Below, piece after piece: positions 40,740 to 52,235 of a DNA stretch of 64,000 nucleotides. Source of the DNA: Odontocerum albicorne (taxonomy: Eukaryota; Arthropoda; Insecta; Trichoptera; Odontoceridae); assembly GCA_949825065.1 (NCBI GenBank), contig OX463848.1, positions 39,539,380 through 39,603,379 of the forward strand, read 5' to 3'. Position 1 is the first letter of the stretch; each line of letters starts with the position of its first letter. Made by a program: the position numbers and the translations under genes. The notes beneath the pieces were generated by a model. It saw only the letters and a list, made by a program, of their open reading frames with translations, searched no databases and had not been told where the DNA came from.

Positions 40740-41616
40740 CAGAGATGGCCAACAGGTCCATCGCGGCCGTCTTTGTAACTTACAATAAAGCGTGAGATGT
40801 TGCCAAATCTCACTACGCACATACCCTTGTTAACGCAGTCAATTAGTTATCCTTTTTTAATATCTAGATGTGTCTACTCCAAATAAATATATGTATGTTA
40901 TTTAACATGTATGTACGGCACAGAAATGCAGCAAATCCGGCTCGAAGGACCACTTTGTACAGCACCGGTACAAATACTGTAGAATAGGTGGATGACTGCC
41001 GCTCGATAATCGGATATTTCGGCTCACTTTATGCTTTTCCGCTGAAAAATAGCAGGGTGAAGAGATTCCTCTTTAGCAGGTAGCAGTTGGTTGTAAGTAA
41101 AATATATTTGACGTTCGAGAAACTGAGAATGTATTTTTGGTGTTTTGCGCTCCTTATGTGCGGCCAATCGCTCATCGTTAGCTCTTATTTTGGCCCGTGC
41201 GTGCCGTCATGGCTTGTGAGATATTACGTATTTCGCACGTTTTCGCATGCATGGGCCGGCCGACTTTTGATAGTAGCTCTCGCGAAGGCCACTCATAAGG
41301 AACATTTCATTACAGTCGGTACACAGCAAGTACGTCATACAAAACATCTTTAAAATATGATATAAACAAGAAAATACGCATCGATCATATTTTAGGTGAC
41401 GCATACGTCCGATACAATGTATGTGTAAGTTTTCTTTACCTTTATTTTTTTAAGCGAAGTAAATTCCGTGCATACTTATTAATTAACTTTAAGTTATAAG
41501 TTATCCTTTTTTAACATGTGTGTTTATGTGTTAAATCTCTCGAATATGATAAATATATCGCGACTATTTTTTACGAGAAAAGTCGATCGCGACAATCAAC
41601 AAGTTTGCGGCCCCAG
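40740..41616 (+). mobile_element. hAT-type element with perfect 8-bp target duplication
   Basis: 877 bp starting CAGAGATGGCCAAC and ending with the complement of CTGGGGCCGCAAACTTGTTG. CCTTAGAA is exactly repeated at 40732-40739 and 41617-41624. Terminal sequence is shared with 6818-7176 (GTCGCGATCGAC near the end). Internal ORFs on either strand (41087-41353 plus, 41207-41404 minus) show no hAT dimerisation motif, so it appears non-autonomous. Confidence 0.88.
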
Positions 41617-41699
41617 CCTTAGAACATCATAAATAAATTAATGAATCCTCATTATCCGTCCTTACACATCCTTCGCTTCTTCTTCATCTCCTTATACAA

Positions 41700-41890
41700 T
41701 TTATTTGACTTTATCATATATTGTATAGTATAACCAGGTGGGCTGCCAACCAACCAGAAATATATTAAAGATGCCTTAAGTGAAAACCAACCTGGAATCC
41801 TTTTTTTTTTAATCTGGGTTCCAGCGGGATTTAAACCCGCAACCTTCGGGCTGGGAGACAGGCGTCTTACCAACTAGGCCACAGAGATCG
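41700..41890 (-). repeat. tRNA-derived SINE, intact reference copy
   Basis: Minus-oriented: AACCAACCAGAAATATATTA, GATGCCTTAAGTGAAAACC, GGGTTCCAGCGGGATTTAAA, CCGCAACCTTCGGGCTGGGA and GGCGTCTTACCAACTAGGCC. Useful as the unbroken template for the split copy at 27.3-28.2 kb. Confidence 0.88.
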
Positions 41891-41892
41891 TT

Positions 41893-42110
41893 TTTCAACA
41901 TTTCTTTGATCTTTCTCTACCACGCCTTCTACTCGTTTACGCAATTTTTTTGTTAGTCTTTTTTCATTCGCCCGTTCCATAATACATGTCCAAACCATCT
42001 TAGTATTATCTTATTCGTCTTTCTCAATACATTAGCCTTAATTTCACATTCACCTTTATTCACTTCATTCCGTATTCTGTCATATATGGTCTCCCCATGT
42101 ATATGTGCAT
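41893..42110 (-). pseudogene. LINE family R fragment
   Basis: CTACCACGCCTTCTACTCG, TCCAAACCATCTTAGTATTA and TTCCGTATTCTGTCATATAT are reverse R landmarks (RGRP to DRIRNE region). Confidence 0.75.
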
Positions 42111-42189
42111 AAAGTAATTTATTATTTCATAATTTAGATTTAAAAAAAATTGAATTGTAGTTCATATTTTTCTTAAATTACATACTCGT

Positions 42190-42455
42190 ATATACATACC
42201 ATCAAACCGCTTCTCTGTCGGAGTAGACAGAAGACAGAACGTCAGACTAACATATATCAATACACATATTTCGCATCTTTCGCACCCATACACCTTATCA
42301 TACAGCTCCTACAATATTTCTTACTTCTCACTTTTCCTTGTTCTAAAATATCATTAACTTGATCCAAATATGCTTTCCTTGGTCGTTCTCTACCACGTCT
42401 TTCACTCACATTTGCACTTTATGTATTTGTTTTGTTAGGCTTTTTTTAATAATTT
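42190..42455 (-). pseudogene. LINE family R 3' fragment
   Basis: The R 3' end (ACCATCAAACCGCTTCTCTG) followed by GCACCCATACACCTTATCAT and CTTTCCTTGGTCGTTCTCTA. It sits beside another R fragment in the same orientation. Confidence 0.78.
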
Positions 42456-43175
42456 CATTTCAAGTCACACTTCCATAGTTGTATTTCAGTGAGAATTTAC
42501 AATTTCAGCATCGCATCGAAGAGTTTAAAAAAAAATCACTGAAGCGGCAAAGCACAATGTGAAATGGAAATAAACAAAATGAAAACTGTCGAGACTGTAG
42601 TTTCCGTTTCTATCACTGCATCGAACTGTCGTCGTCGCCGGTTCACTCCATTCCTCTCAGCACCATTTCCAGCTTCGTGAAGGTAGTAATTGGTAATATG
42701 GCGTCGCATTCACTTCCCGTTGATTTTCGTCTGTTTCCGCCGGATGTACGGAACAGCGGAAAATGCTGTTTTTTTTCCTTTAAATTGAAATGAGAAAAAA
42801 AACTCTTTTATTTTTTAGTAATTTTGCTTTAATAAAAATAAGGATGATTTATTTAACGAAGGCTTTCTATTTATAAAATATAACTTGGACGCGAATGGAA
42901 CGCATGTTTATAAATAAAATACGTACTATCACGCCATGTCTCTTTTGGGGTTGGTGAGAGGTCAGGTCTTCACACCTTTTTATTTTTCCACACAGCTCTA
43001 AAGAATGGAAAAAAATGCAATCAATCAAATGTTTAAAGTAATTCGTCGAGTTAAACTATAGTAAGTCATTGGATTGAGTACTTCCCTAAATCTTTATATA
43101 TGTTAAAACACAAGAGGCAAGAAAATCGTACAAAATAAAAGATGACAAGCATAAAAAAATATATCTTTGTATCTC
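42456..43175. other. Unassigned spacer
   Basis: 42.6-42.75 kb is relatively GC-rich (CGTCGTCGCCGGTTCACTCC, GGCGTCGCATTCACTTCCCG) with no long ORF; possibly conserved non-coding or exon relic. A reverse R scrap lies near 42.93-42.99 kb. Confidence 0.4.
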
Positions 43176-43179
43176 ACGG

Positions 43180-43310
43180 TATTTCCTGGCTGGTTTTCAC
43201 TTTAGGCATCTTGAACATATTTTTCTGGTGGGTTAGACGAGACCGTCACATGGCAATAAACTCGCCATGTAGTAACGTATACAGCAAAAATGTAATACTT
43301 ACGAAAAATG
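43180..43310 (+). repeat. tRNA-derived SINE, body and tail
   Basis: GGTTTTCACTTTAGGCATCT, ATTTTTCTGGTGGGTTAGAC, ACATGGCAATAAACTCGCCA and AAAATGTAATACTT. Confidence 0.7.
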
Positions 43311-43424
43311 TTAATCTGAACACATGTATGTAGATGCTGGAATGTACTTAATTTAGTGACCACAGGAAACAAACACCGTTCTTTCCTTACTAACATTTTT
43401 AATCCGTCAACAAGTGTAGGTCCA

Positions 43425-43665
43425 ATTTTCTAGTTAGAGCGCTCTTAAGAAGAATCTGATTTATAAACGGCACTTTAACGTATTAATTATACTTTTATTA
43501 TTATTTCATAGGTAACAGTTTTATTATTATTATTTCATGGGTAACAGTTTTATTATTTTTTCACAGGTAACAGTTTTATTATTATTTCATAGGTAACAGT
43601 TTTATTATTATTATTTCATAGGTAACAGTTTTATTATTATTATTTCATAGGTAACGGTTTAAGAT
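43425..43665 (+). repeat. LINE G tail expanded into a short tandem array
   Basis: G 3' end (GAAGAATCTGATTTATAAAC, GGCACTTTAACG) followed by about five repeats of TATTTCATAGGTAACAGTTT plus TTATTATTA. Confidence 0.75.
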
Positions 43666-44300
43666 TGAGGTAGCGTGTATTTATCATTTTATTTGAAATG
43701 TTTTACATACCATATATAAACAAAACTCAATAACATTGAAAGCTCAAAAATAAATAATACAGCATAAAAGCAAACCAACAGTAGCTATTTTGTTGAAAGA
43801 GCTAACTCATAAGAAATTAGTAAGAAAATTCATAAGAAAAATAGTTAAGGCTTCTTGAAAAATATTTTCTGAATTGTTGATGATGTCAATATCCAAAGTT
43901 CCATTAAAAATAAACAGCCAAGTTTGTTCGCATTATTGCCAATCTTTGCCCTTGAAGACTATTGGCGAAGAAACACTTCCTTTTAGCACCTGCAGCTCAT
44001 TTTGCAGCTGTTATGTCTATCATTTTGATCTATTATTATAAGTCTACAATACTTAAACTTTGTGTAACAATAAAAATCTTACATTTTAAGATTATTTTAA
44101 ACAAACTGATGAGTTGAATCATTTTCCTGGATGAAACTGGAAATCTTTAATGGCGTATAATTTGGATGAAACGAAACTCAGAACACAGTGTTTGTCTTAC
44201 TGACAAAAAACTTTATTTAAACTATTAACGAACGAATTTATTTATTTACATATTAACGGTAAAAATAATGAGAGTGATATGTGAATCTTATAATTAAGTG
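43666..44300. other. Unassigned AT-rich spacer
   Basis: No ORF above 60 codons and no recognised repeat. Confidence 0.5.
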
Positions 44301-44317
44301 TTAATTGTAATTTATTT

Positions 44318-44420
44318 TATCAAACACTGTTTATTGTATGGAATAAACAGTGTTTGATAAAACAAATTACGATGTCTTTATACTCCCACAATGTTAATGC
44401 CTTAACTTTAAATATAATAA
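44318..44420. mobile_element. Hairpin element P, internally deleted
   Basis: Arms TTTTATCAAACACTGTTTAT and its complement are separated by only ~6 nt (GTATGG). The Penelope/hammerhead core present in other P copies is gone, but the asymmetric tail (CCCACAATGTTAATGCC) remains. Confidence 0.75.
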
Positions 44421-44699
44421 TATATAATGTGTTAATTGTGTAAATGTTGAAAAAGTCAAGAATTCTCACTTAATATAAATTACTTTCTCGTTTTTAATTT
44501 AGTTTATATGTTTATTTGCAACAGTAAATTAATCTTAGAATACTTAACAACAAATAACTTTGTTATTCCACTGTATTAATATCCTCGCTTCACGTGTTTC
44601 TACCTTCTACCCCGAGGCTTAGAATAACAATTAAATATTCTAATACGAGTACGGAGCAACACAGAGTTAAAGCTGAAACCATTGATAAAATAAAGGCGC

Positions 44700-45172
44700 C
44701 GCATCTTGATCAATTAATTATTTCCCATTGTTATTTTGTGTCTTATAATTATATCAAGAAGTGACAGCTGTCAAATATAATAATATTTCAAAAATAAAAA
44801 AGCTCTGACAGCACCTTATATTACACACGGACGTTAGTACAATATATCTTATTTTGATTTTGTTTTTTTTTCTTGCAGGTAAGTACTTGATGCACATATT
44901 ATTCTCTGACTTTGGACAATAAAGGCGAGATTTGGATTTTCCCCTGTTTTCTTTCTCTCTTTGGATCCCATAGATCGAACTGTGAGTATAATGGTACATT
45001 AATTCTAATCTCAGATGTAAAATGTTATAAAACGGTATTAGAATGAAACAAGAAAAAATTATAGAGCCTCGTAATGAAATCTAAAAACATTTTTTTACAA
45101 AAATATTTAAAATCTTAAAAATGTTTTTGTTATTACACATTTGTTGTATATTTCGATCCTATAAAATTTATA
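44700..45172. other. Unassigned AT-rich spacer
   Basis: The 81-codon minus ORF at 44754-44999 is Lys/Asn-rich without motif. Confidence 0.45.
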
Positions 45173-45725
45173 TAGGGTCTTTCAAATCGTTTTTTTTAAT
45201 TCTTGGATAAAACACAGATGGCGTTGCGAACTTGCCTGGGTTTTGTGTCATTTGAGTGGAATGTATGACATTTATAAAAATAAAGTATAAAAAACAACAA
45301 CGCGTTCAAATTGTTTAATTATTTTATGTATTGTAATCTCCGGAAACGGTGATGTTAATTGGCCATCAAGATTATGTGATCTGACACCGTTGGACTATTT
45401 TCTCTGGGGTTACGTGAAAATCCAGGTCTATAAGAATGACCACCGATCAATTCCTGAGCTGAAGGACGAAATTATTCGCGTTATTGGTGAGTTAGAACCG
45501 CAATTATGCCAACAAAATGTCATCGAAATTTTTGACAAAAGAGTGGCCATCCGTGAAACTGCAAGAGGTGGACATTTGGCGGATAGTGTTTTTTTGTTTA
45601 AATGTCATACATTATACTTCAATGACCATAAAAAATAAAAAAAATGTTTTGGAATCAAAGCAAATTATGTGTTTTATTCAAGATTTTTTTTTTATCAAAA
45701 TAATCGCTCGATTTGAAAGACCCTT
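45173..45725 (+). mobile_element. Tc1/mariner deletion derivative, family M copy 5
   Basis: 553 bp, flanked by TA. The best-preserved C-terminal frame (45390-45638) reads LDYFLWGYVKIQVYKN, KDEIIRVIGELEPQLCQQ and ARGGHLADSVF. The left repeat has lost the GAGCG segment. Confidence 0.9.
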
Positions 45726-46068
45726 TATTAACATTAAAAATTGTACAGACCTTATCGAAGGTTCCAACTTTTACTTTGTGGAACTGATTATTATAATATT
45801 TAACAATAAATTACTTTGTTATTCCACTAATTTCATAAATCCCCTCAACTTGTGTTTCAACACATACAAACGCAGGCTGTTGAAGATCGAACCTAAGAAG
45901 CAATATTTTTTCGCCCTCAATTGCCGATCTTTCGGGTTAACGAACCACTGGAGCATGCACGTAACTCGCAATTTGAATGTGTTAGAAATATTACTGCACA
46001 TATACAGGTGTGTGCGAATATTTTTAACAGACGGACCCTCGTTTCTGATTGAATTGAATCTAATTAAA

Positions 46069-46236
46069 CTGTCTTCTTTCCTTTCCACCAACACTTTGAT
46101 TGAATCTAATTAAACTGTCTTCTTTCCTTTCCACCAACACTTTGATTGAATCTAATTAAACTGACTTCTTTCCTTTCCACCAACACTTTGATTGAATCTA
46201 ATTAAACTGTCTTCTTTCCTTTCCACCAACACTTTC
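46069..46236 (+). repeat. 46-bp tandem array (4 units) in LINE F 3' UTR
   Basis: CTGTCTTCTTTCCTTTCCAC begins at 46069, 46115, 46161 (CTGACTTC) and 46207. The unit corresponds to the TTTCCTCTCCACCATCCCTT region of other F copies. Confidence 0.9.
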
Positions 46237-46363
46237 TTTTCCTTTGATTGATGATATCTCATTTTTAATTTTACTGCGAGTATATTGTACATAAATTTCA
46301 TAAAGATGAACAATAATTTGAATATTTTTTGCGATCATCTTACTTACTTTAATTATTTTGTCT

Positions 46364-47181
46364 GGTTGGCTGGACCTCGACCCAGAAACCGAAGTCAAGT
46401 GCAGAATTGAAACATCTCGTGCGGCTTTTAATAAAATTAGAAGCGTATTCTGCGATTATAATCTAAACTTGAAACTTCGACAACGGTTAGTCAAATGCTA
46501 CGTTTGGTCAGTGTTATTGCATGGAGTGGAATCATGGACCCTCAAAGTTAGTAGTATGAACCGACTGGAAGCATTCGAAATGTGGATACACCGGAGAATG
46601 CTACGGATACCCTGGACGGATATGGTCAGCAACACAAGGGTTCTTCAAAGAGCCAAAGTCGATAGAGAATTGCTGACTAATATTAAAATTCGAAAGGTGT
46701 CCTATTTGGGTCATGTACTTAGATGAGACAAGTACAAATTACTGCACCTGATTATCCAAGGCAAAATAGAGGGTCGAAGAGGTGTTGGCAGGAACCAAAT
46801 CTCCTGGAATCCGCAATATACGTGATTGGACTGGTATAAGGAGATGTCCGATGACAATCGGTGGATAAAAACTCAATCAAGCAAACCGAAGCTTCATGGA
46901 AAAACACTCGCAAAGATGCACCACCCTGTCTGGCAGCGAGGGCGATTCTCCCCTCGGTGAACCAGAGACCGACATCATGTCAGAGCCAGCTTGCAGGATT
47001 CCAGGGGCAAGCAAAGTGAAGCAGAGGAAACAAATTCGTCCAGTAAAAAGAAGAAGGACTGGTATAAGGAGCGTTGGAGATCTATTTCGGGCTGCCGGGG
47101 ACAAAGATGCTTACTCTCAGGTAATAGTCAACGTTGGGGAGACCTGACATGACACTAGGAAGAAGAAGAAGGTTGGTTGGA
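46364..47181 (+). mobile_element. RTE-2 LINE insertion with 11-bp duplication
   Basis: The insert (46375-47170) is bounded by GGTTGGCTGGA (46364-46374) and GGTTGGTTGGA (47171-47181), one mismatch. It ends in GAAGAAGAAGAA. About 796 bp, 5'-truncated. Confidence 0.88.
46375..47150 (+). pseudogene. RTE-2 polyprotein C-terminal region
   Basis: Frame 46358-46726 covers ETEVKCRIETSRAAFNKIRS, VKCYVWSVLLHGVESWTLKV, NRLEAFEMWIHRRMLRIPWT and IRKVSYLGHVLR to a stop. After a frame break, HLIIQGKIEGRRGVGRNQIS follows, and near the end RTGIRSVGDLFRAAGDKDAY and SQVIVNVGET. The central part (46.85-47.05 kb) contains a ~200-bp segment not seen in the 23.2-kb copy (antisense ORF 46877-47104), so this copy may carry its own small insertion: TGGACTGGTATAAGGAG occurs on both sides of it. 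Confidence 0.83.
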
Positions 47182-47259
47182 AGAAATTGCCGTCTGGAAA
47201 TAAGCTCGCTTAAAAAAATTACAATGAAGTGTCAAATTAATAAACCGTTGAACTATACT

Positions 47260-48250
47260 GAATCCCCCTTTTTTTGTTTTTTTACATACCATAAGGAATT
47301 TACATGAAACCAACTTGGGTACGGAGTTTGGTATGAATGTGAATATAACGGTTCAACATTTTTAAATTCTCTCTAAGGTTAATTTGATTCACGGATATCA
47401 AAAGATAGCAATTAGTTTGACAGCCGAAATAAATCTATTTCAGGCAATTCTACCTTACCGTAAAAGGGCGCGAAATTCTTCCGCATTTCCCCGTCCGGAA
47501 TATTTCAAATTTGGAAGAGGCCGTGTTCCGCCAATGCGGTGCGTAATCATAAGACAGCGCGTTCTATTTTTTAAATATATTGACCAATTAAAACGTCATC
47601 TTTTTTAACACGGTTTTTCAATTATTACTCTCACAGCTATTGTTTTCCATTTATAAAATTCACGAGACGTCAAATTATAAATATATATATTTTTTTTTTT
47701 ATTCGCGTGAAATGATATGAAAATTTACCAGATGTACTCATTTTATTCCAATAAATGCATAAATAAAAGATAATATTGTACTTTTCTCATTTTTTCATTG
47801 CTTAAAATCTAATATACAATCAATTAATTTGATCAATTATACTTAGTTTATTTTTAAATTTCCATTTTGGTATTATTTCAAGCGTTTTTTTTTGTATGAT
47901 AGAGTTAAGAATGATGGAATGGAATTGAAAAAAATAGCTTTGTTAGAGGCGAATGTTATAAGCGAAATTCTGAAAAGGAATTTTGAAATAATTTGACCCT
48001 ATTGAACGTAGGTTGCGAAAGATTTCCGAAATATATGTTTTTGGATTTAATGAAGAGCGAGGAATGGGCATACTGCGGATGAGTGAGATGGACGTAAGTG
48101 GAGACATTTCAAACAATAGAAAGGTACGGCGTATAAAAACATAAGAATATGAATATTGTAGATGCTCAAGTGGTGTGCGTAGATAGAAGTATGTCGATAT
48201 CTTGTTATAGATAGAGAGAATAGAAAGCCAAATATTCCTATCATGACATC
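47260..48250. other. Unassigned spacer
   Basis: The 74-codon ORF at 47384-47608 has a mildly basic C-terminal half (RKRARNSSAFPRPEYFKFGR) but no recognised family. The rest is AT-rich. Confidence 0.4.
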
Positions 48251-48255
48251 GGTGT

Positions 48256-48830
48256 CTATCCATGGCTTTATCCTACTCAGTTCCTGCTGGGCATACTCGG
48301 GTATAACTCCTTGAGCGTAAGAAGAGATGTGCGTCTCCTGGTATACGTTGTCAAACTCGTTCGAGAAGATGTGAGCTGTTCAGCATTACTACAAAGATTA
48401 GCGTTAAATGTTCCTAACAATTACACTAGACTGCGCCGGCAAGAACTGTTCTCAATAACATACGCAAGAACGGGTCTTCCAGCCGCTGCACCTGTTGGAA
48501 GGGCCTTAACTCTTTTGAACGGGACTGCTACGAATATTGACATATTTCATATCGCATTACCAAAAGCAAAAGTAAATTTTCTTCTTAGATTGAGCGCGCT
48601 AGAAAGCACTCATCAACATACCTAAATGACTGAATATATGTGTATAATATGTTTGTGTGTATATACTCGTTTGTATGCATATGCATTATTTTTTATTTTA
48701 TATAATTTTTTAACTTATTTTTTTTCCTCTACGTAATTTTTCTTCTTTTTTAATGTCTTGTATTTTCAAAGTAATTGGGCTAAGCCTGTTTTGAAAAAAT
48801 AAATAAATAAAAATAAATAAATAATACTTC
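48256..48830 (+). pseudogene. LINE family H, C-terminus and 3' end
   Basis: In-frame YPTQFLLGILGYNSLSVRRD, VSCSALLQRLALNVPNNYTR, RRQELFSITYARTGLPAAAP and NIDIFHIALPKAKVNFLLRL to a stop at 48625. It is followed by a 3' UTR with AAGTAATTGGGCTAAGCCTG and an AAATAAATAAATA tail. The layout (SL--RR, L-L----NVP, AR-----P--R, N--S-IDIF) is that of the extreme C-terminus of Jockey/I/R1-like LINEs. The frame is open for over 120 codons. Confidence 0.78.
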
Positions 48831-48839
48831 CTTCGTGTC

Positions 48840-50585
48840 CTCCACATTCATACACCTCACAGTTTTTTGTTTCTCCTACTCTTCTTCGTGCACTACTTGT
48901 TTCCTAACCTTTTCTTTTTCAAAGTTTCGTTCATTAGACCCAAACATTTTTTTCAGTCGTCTTCTATCACGAGTCTTACTAATTATTGTTTTGTAAATTT
49001 ATTTAACTCTTCATACTTCATACATATCTTAGTGCACGCATTCACATCTTAGTGCACGCATTCACTTGTTTCTTTTCATTCATTTTAACGTCCACGCTTC
49101 ATTTTCATACAAAAAATATTGTCAATATCATACTGTTGTGAACTATAACTTGTGAGATATTAATATTGCTTGGTTTGAGTTATTTTTAATAATATTTTAA
49201 ACAATTGCTACATGTTATTAATTATCAACTTTTTTATTGCAGAGACACGTTGGTTATTTCGTTTACTTGAAATAATTGTAACAAAAGTTTTCACTTCACG
49301 TCTTTCAAAAACTTACATTGAAAATCTGCTCCATATGATAACCAACGCCATCTACACTATTTGGGTCAAATTTTAAGGGCGCACTCAAAATGGTTGTCCT
49401 TATTCACAGATCCTCATTATTTCATTGTTGAAATTAATTCCCTTGAATAAAATTAATTAACCCGAGCACTTTCCTACCATAACTTAGACTTCTCTCCTGC
49501 GTAAAAAAATAATAATTCATATTCGTCGGCAGTAAAAAGATAAAATTCAACATGATCCAAGTTTACATATCATTTCAGTATTTTTTTCAATCAAATTATA
49601 TCGCAAGCTCCACCTACAACCGATATCAATTCACTGCAGGGTGAAGGCTTACCCATAACACCCCCGTTCATTTCCATTCTTTGCAATTCTCTGTCACCGT
49701 GCGCTTATGAATTTTTTTGAATCGTCAAGCCAGCGGGTTTTGATACTTTTCCAGAACTCAGATTTTACTAAATTCTCTCCTTGAGAATAAAATTTGATAA
49801 AGGGTGGATAAACACAAAAAAAAAGAATATTTAAATATGTGTATTAAAATATTTATTTTTTAAATTTTCATATACAGGTGCCTCGTAACTATCTAGCAAA
49901 AGCCTCATACTTTTCGAGTTATAGACATTTTTATGAAACTCGTAAAAGTAGCTACCCTGCGTCAAATTTTTATTTGCTGTGACTACAAATTACCACATTT
50001 TATGATTTTAATGGTTGTATCGCAATCCTAGATAGCCCTGCTATTAGTCGGAGTCCGATATAAAACAAAAAAAAACCTGCACGTTCGAAAAAAAATGTTT
50101 TTGTCCGATCATAAAAATTAATATTTTTTATCAGCTAACTTTAATTCATCATACTGTAAAAATAATGTACTACGCTAACCTGGCAAGTTACATCAAAAGA
50201 TGGCCTGTTTAGTTAGGATTTCAAAGTCTTCTTTAAAAATAATTATAACACTTTTCAATAATCAAATTCAATAAGTTTGAGCGAGATTTTTTTTATTCTG
50301 AACCGTCATATGCTGGCCTTTTCCTCGATACCGGTTTGACATTGAGTTACGGGAGATTCTGTATGTATTCTTGTAAAATATGTCCAAATATAACTGCGAG
50401 ATTACTATTTCAGTGGGGTTTTATATATTTTAGAGTCCATATGTACTACAGTTCTCTCCTTGATAAATTATGGAAAATAAAATGTCATACAGGATTAGGA
50501 TTTTTGGTATTTATTTTTAAAATATTGTATTGTATTATCGGTGTGACATTTCTCTTAACGATACAAAAAAAAATGCAAATTTTGA
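48840..50585. other. Long unassigned region
   Basis: T-rich and without recognised elements. TCTTAGTGCACGCATTCAC is directly duplicated at 49.03-49.07 kb. The 102-codon ORF at 50336-50644 is hydrophobic and low in complexity. Confidence 0.45.
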
Positions 50586-50589
50586 CGAC

Positions 50590-50790
50590 TTCCCGTAGCT
50601 TAGTAGCAATAAACCTCTCTTCTAACCCAGAGGTTGTGGATTAAATTCCTGTAAGTGCCCAGTTTTTTTAACGGATGATTTTCACTTCAGACATCTCTTA
50701 ACATTTTTCTGATTAGTTGTTAAAGGTTGTCACATAGCGATAGACCCGTCAATTTATACTGTGTACAACGAAACCGAAATACATGATAAT
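50590..50790 (+). repeat. tRNA-derived SINE, diverged full-length
   Basis: Head CTTCCCGTAGCTTAGTAGCA and GAGGTTGTGGATTAAATTCC; body GATTTTCACTTCAGACATCT; tail AAGGTTGTCACATAGCGATA and CCCGTCAATTTATACTGTG. Confidence 0.75.
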
Positions 50791-50874
50791 GCAATTCAAA
50801 TTATTAAATTTAACAATGTAATAACATTTATGAAAAAAAAACCTTAAGTAAAAATCAGATAAGAAATTAAAATT

Positions 50875-51600
50875 TGTTTATCAAAACACTGTTTATTCCA
50901 TTTAATATGGTTGTTATTGCCACAGGATTTTGAATGCTTGGGCTTTCAGGATGAATGACGAGTGGAAAGGATTTGTGTGAGCTCGTGAGTGTGGGTTTCT
51001 TCTTGTTGTTTTAATTTTGGTTGTTTTTGTATTTATGTTTCTGTGTATTTTTTGTTTTAATTTTGATTTTTATTCTTATGATTGTGTGCGGTATATTGTG
51101 GGATGAATATTTTTGATCTTTCTGGAGTGATGATGTGTGAGGATTTGAATTTCGCAAGATGTTTCCAGTTGTAGTTGAGTGTCACTGTTTGTCAGGTTGA
51201 TGAGAGCGTGCAACGGGGTTTTATTTTTGTGTAATCAAAAATCGGAAAGAAGTATCGATTTATTTTTTCATGCTAAATATCCTCAGTGAGATACAGGCAA
51301 AAGCCTAGTTTACTGAGGATACGACAAATGAAAGGCAACAAACCCAGATACATTAAAATTGTATGTACTCGTACAAATCAAATTACCTGTTGTTTTTTCG
51401 CAAATTGTGTATATTTCTTGTCATGTGTAATAATAAATAAAATGAAAAAAATATAACGGTATATTGTAACTCTGCCAGTTTTAAGATTGTCACCTCATCA
51501 CCAGGGGAGCACATACAAGACTGAATAAAAAGTGTTTTACCAAACAAATTACAATTTATTTAAACCTTCACTGTGTTAACGCGTTAATAATAAATAATGT
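50875..51600 (-). mobile_element. Hairpin element P split by a retroelement
   Basis: Left arm 50875-50916 (TATCAAAACACTGTTTATTC) and right part 51450-51600 (ATAACGGTATATTGTAAC, CCTCATCACCAGGGGAGCAC, TTCACTGTGTTAACGCG). The intervening ~530 bp is the 51-kb repeat. The hammerhead-like core on the minus strand (CTGATGA near 51510) is diverged. Confidence 0.65.
50917..51449 (+). repeat. Unidentified retroelement 3' end
   Basis: Collinear with 19.79-20.13 kb in reverse. Ends GTGTAATAATAAATAAAATG plus an A run where P resumes. No long sense ORF in this part. Confidence 0.6.
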
Positions 51601-51634
51601 ACAGTTAAAAAACCTTTTTTAATAACAATAAAGC

Positions 51635-52045
51635 TTCAGCAGAAATCAAACCCACAACCGCCGTGCTGTAAGGTAATCCACTATCGTAGCCTTTAAACTG
51701 CATTTAAATCCAATTTATATAATACGTTATTGATTGGAATTTTGAACACATGTCCAATCCAGTCGTTGAAAGGTTGTCTTATCTGCCCCTTCATTAGCCC
51801 CCCTGTCAACTCGCACCGCGTGCACTCCTCTCAGTGGAAGTGCAACTCCATCTCCTGAGCACGCTCTCTGCACTATTATTATTAACTCATAACATTTATC
51901 TTGATTTATTTATAGTATCTTACATAACTTAATTGTAATTTATTTTACTAATTCAGTTTTTTATCACTAAATAATTTTGAATATTTTTTATTTTACCTTA
52001 TTATATGAGCGCTCTGAGACGGTTTGGACATAAATAACGATTGTA
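51635..52045. other. SINE-head relic and spacer
   Basis: A minus tRNA-like head lies at 51635-51700 (GAAATCAAACCCACAACCGC). The rest is unassigned; the GC-richer stretch at 51.78-51.87 kb has no ORF. Confidence 0.45.
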
Positions 52046-52049
52046 GATT

Positions 52050-52235
52050 TTTTTAACCTGGCGTGTTTATTGCCATGTGGCAATCTCTTCCAACGAACCA
52101 GAAATATGTTTTAATGGACCCCTAGTTAAAATCAGACTGGAATCCCCTTTTAAAAAATCTGGGGTCCAGCGGGGATCGAGCTCGCAACCTCAGGATCGGT
52201 AGACATGCGTCTTACCACCAGGCCACGGAAGTCGT
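52050..52235 (-). repeat. tRNA-derived SINE
   Basis: TATTGCCATGTGGCAATCTC, AATCAGACTGGAATCCCC, GATCGAGCTCGCAACCTCAG and GCGTCTTACCACCAGGCCAC. Confidence 0.82.

Larger units (their letters stand above)
46069..47240 (+). repeat. LINE family F 3' UTR, split by RTE-2
   Basis: Plus-oriented F: TTTGATTGATGATATCTCAT, GCGATCATCTTACTTACTTT and TTTTGTCTGGTTGGCTGGA left of the insertion; GGTTGGTTGGAAGAAATTGC and GTCTGGAAATAAGCTCGC right of it. Confidence 0.78.
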
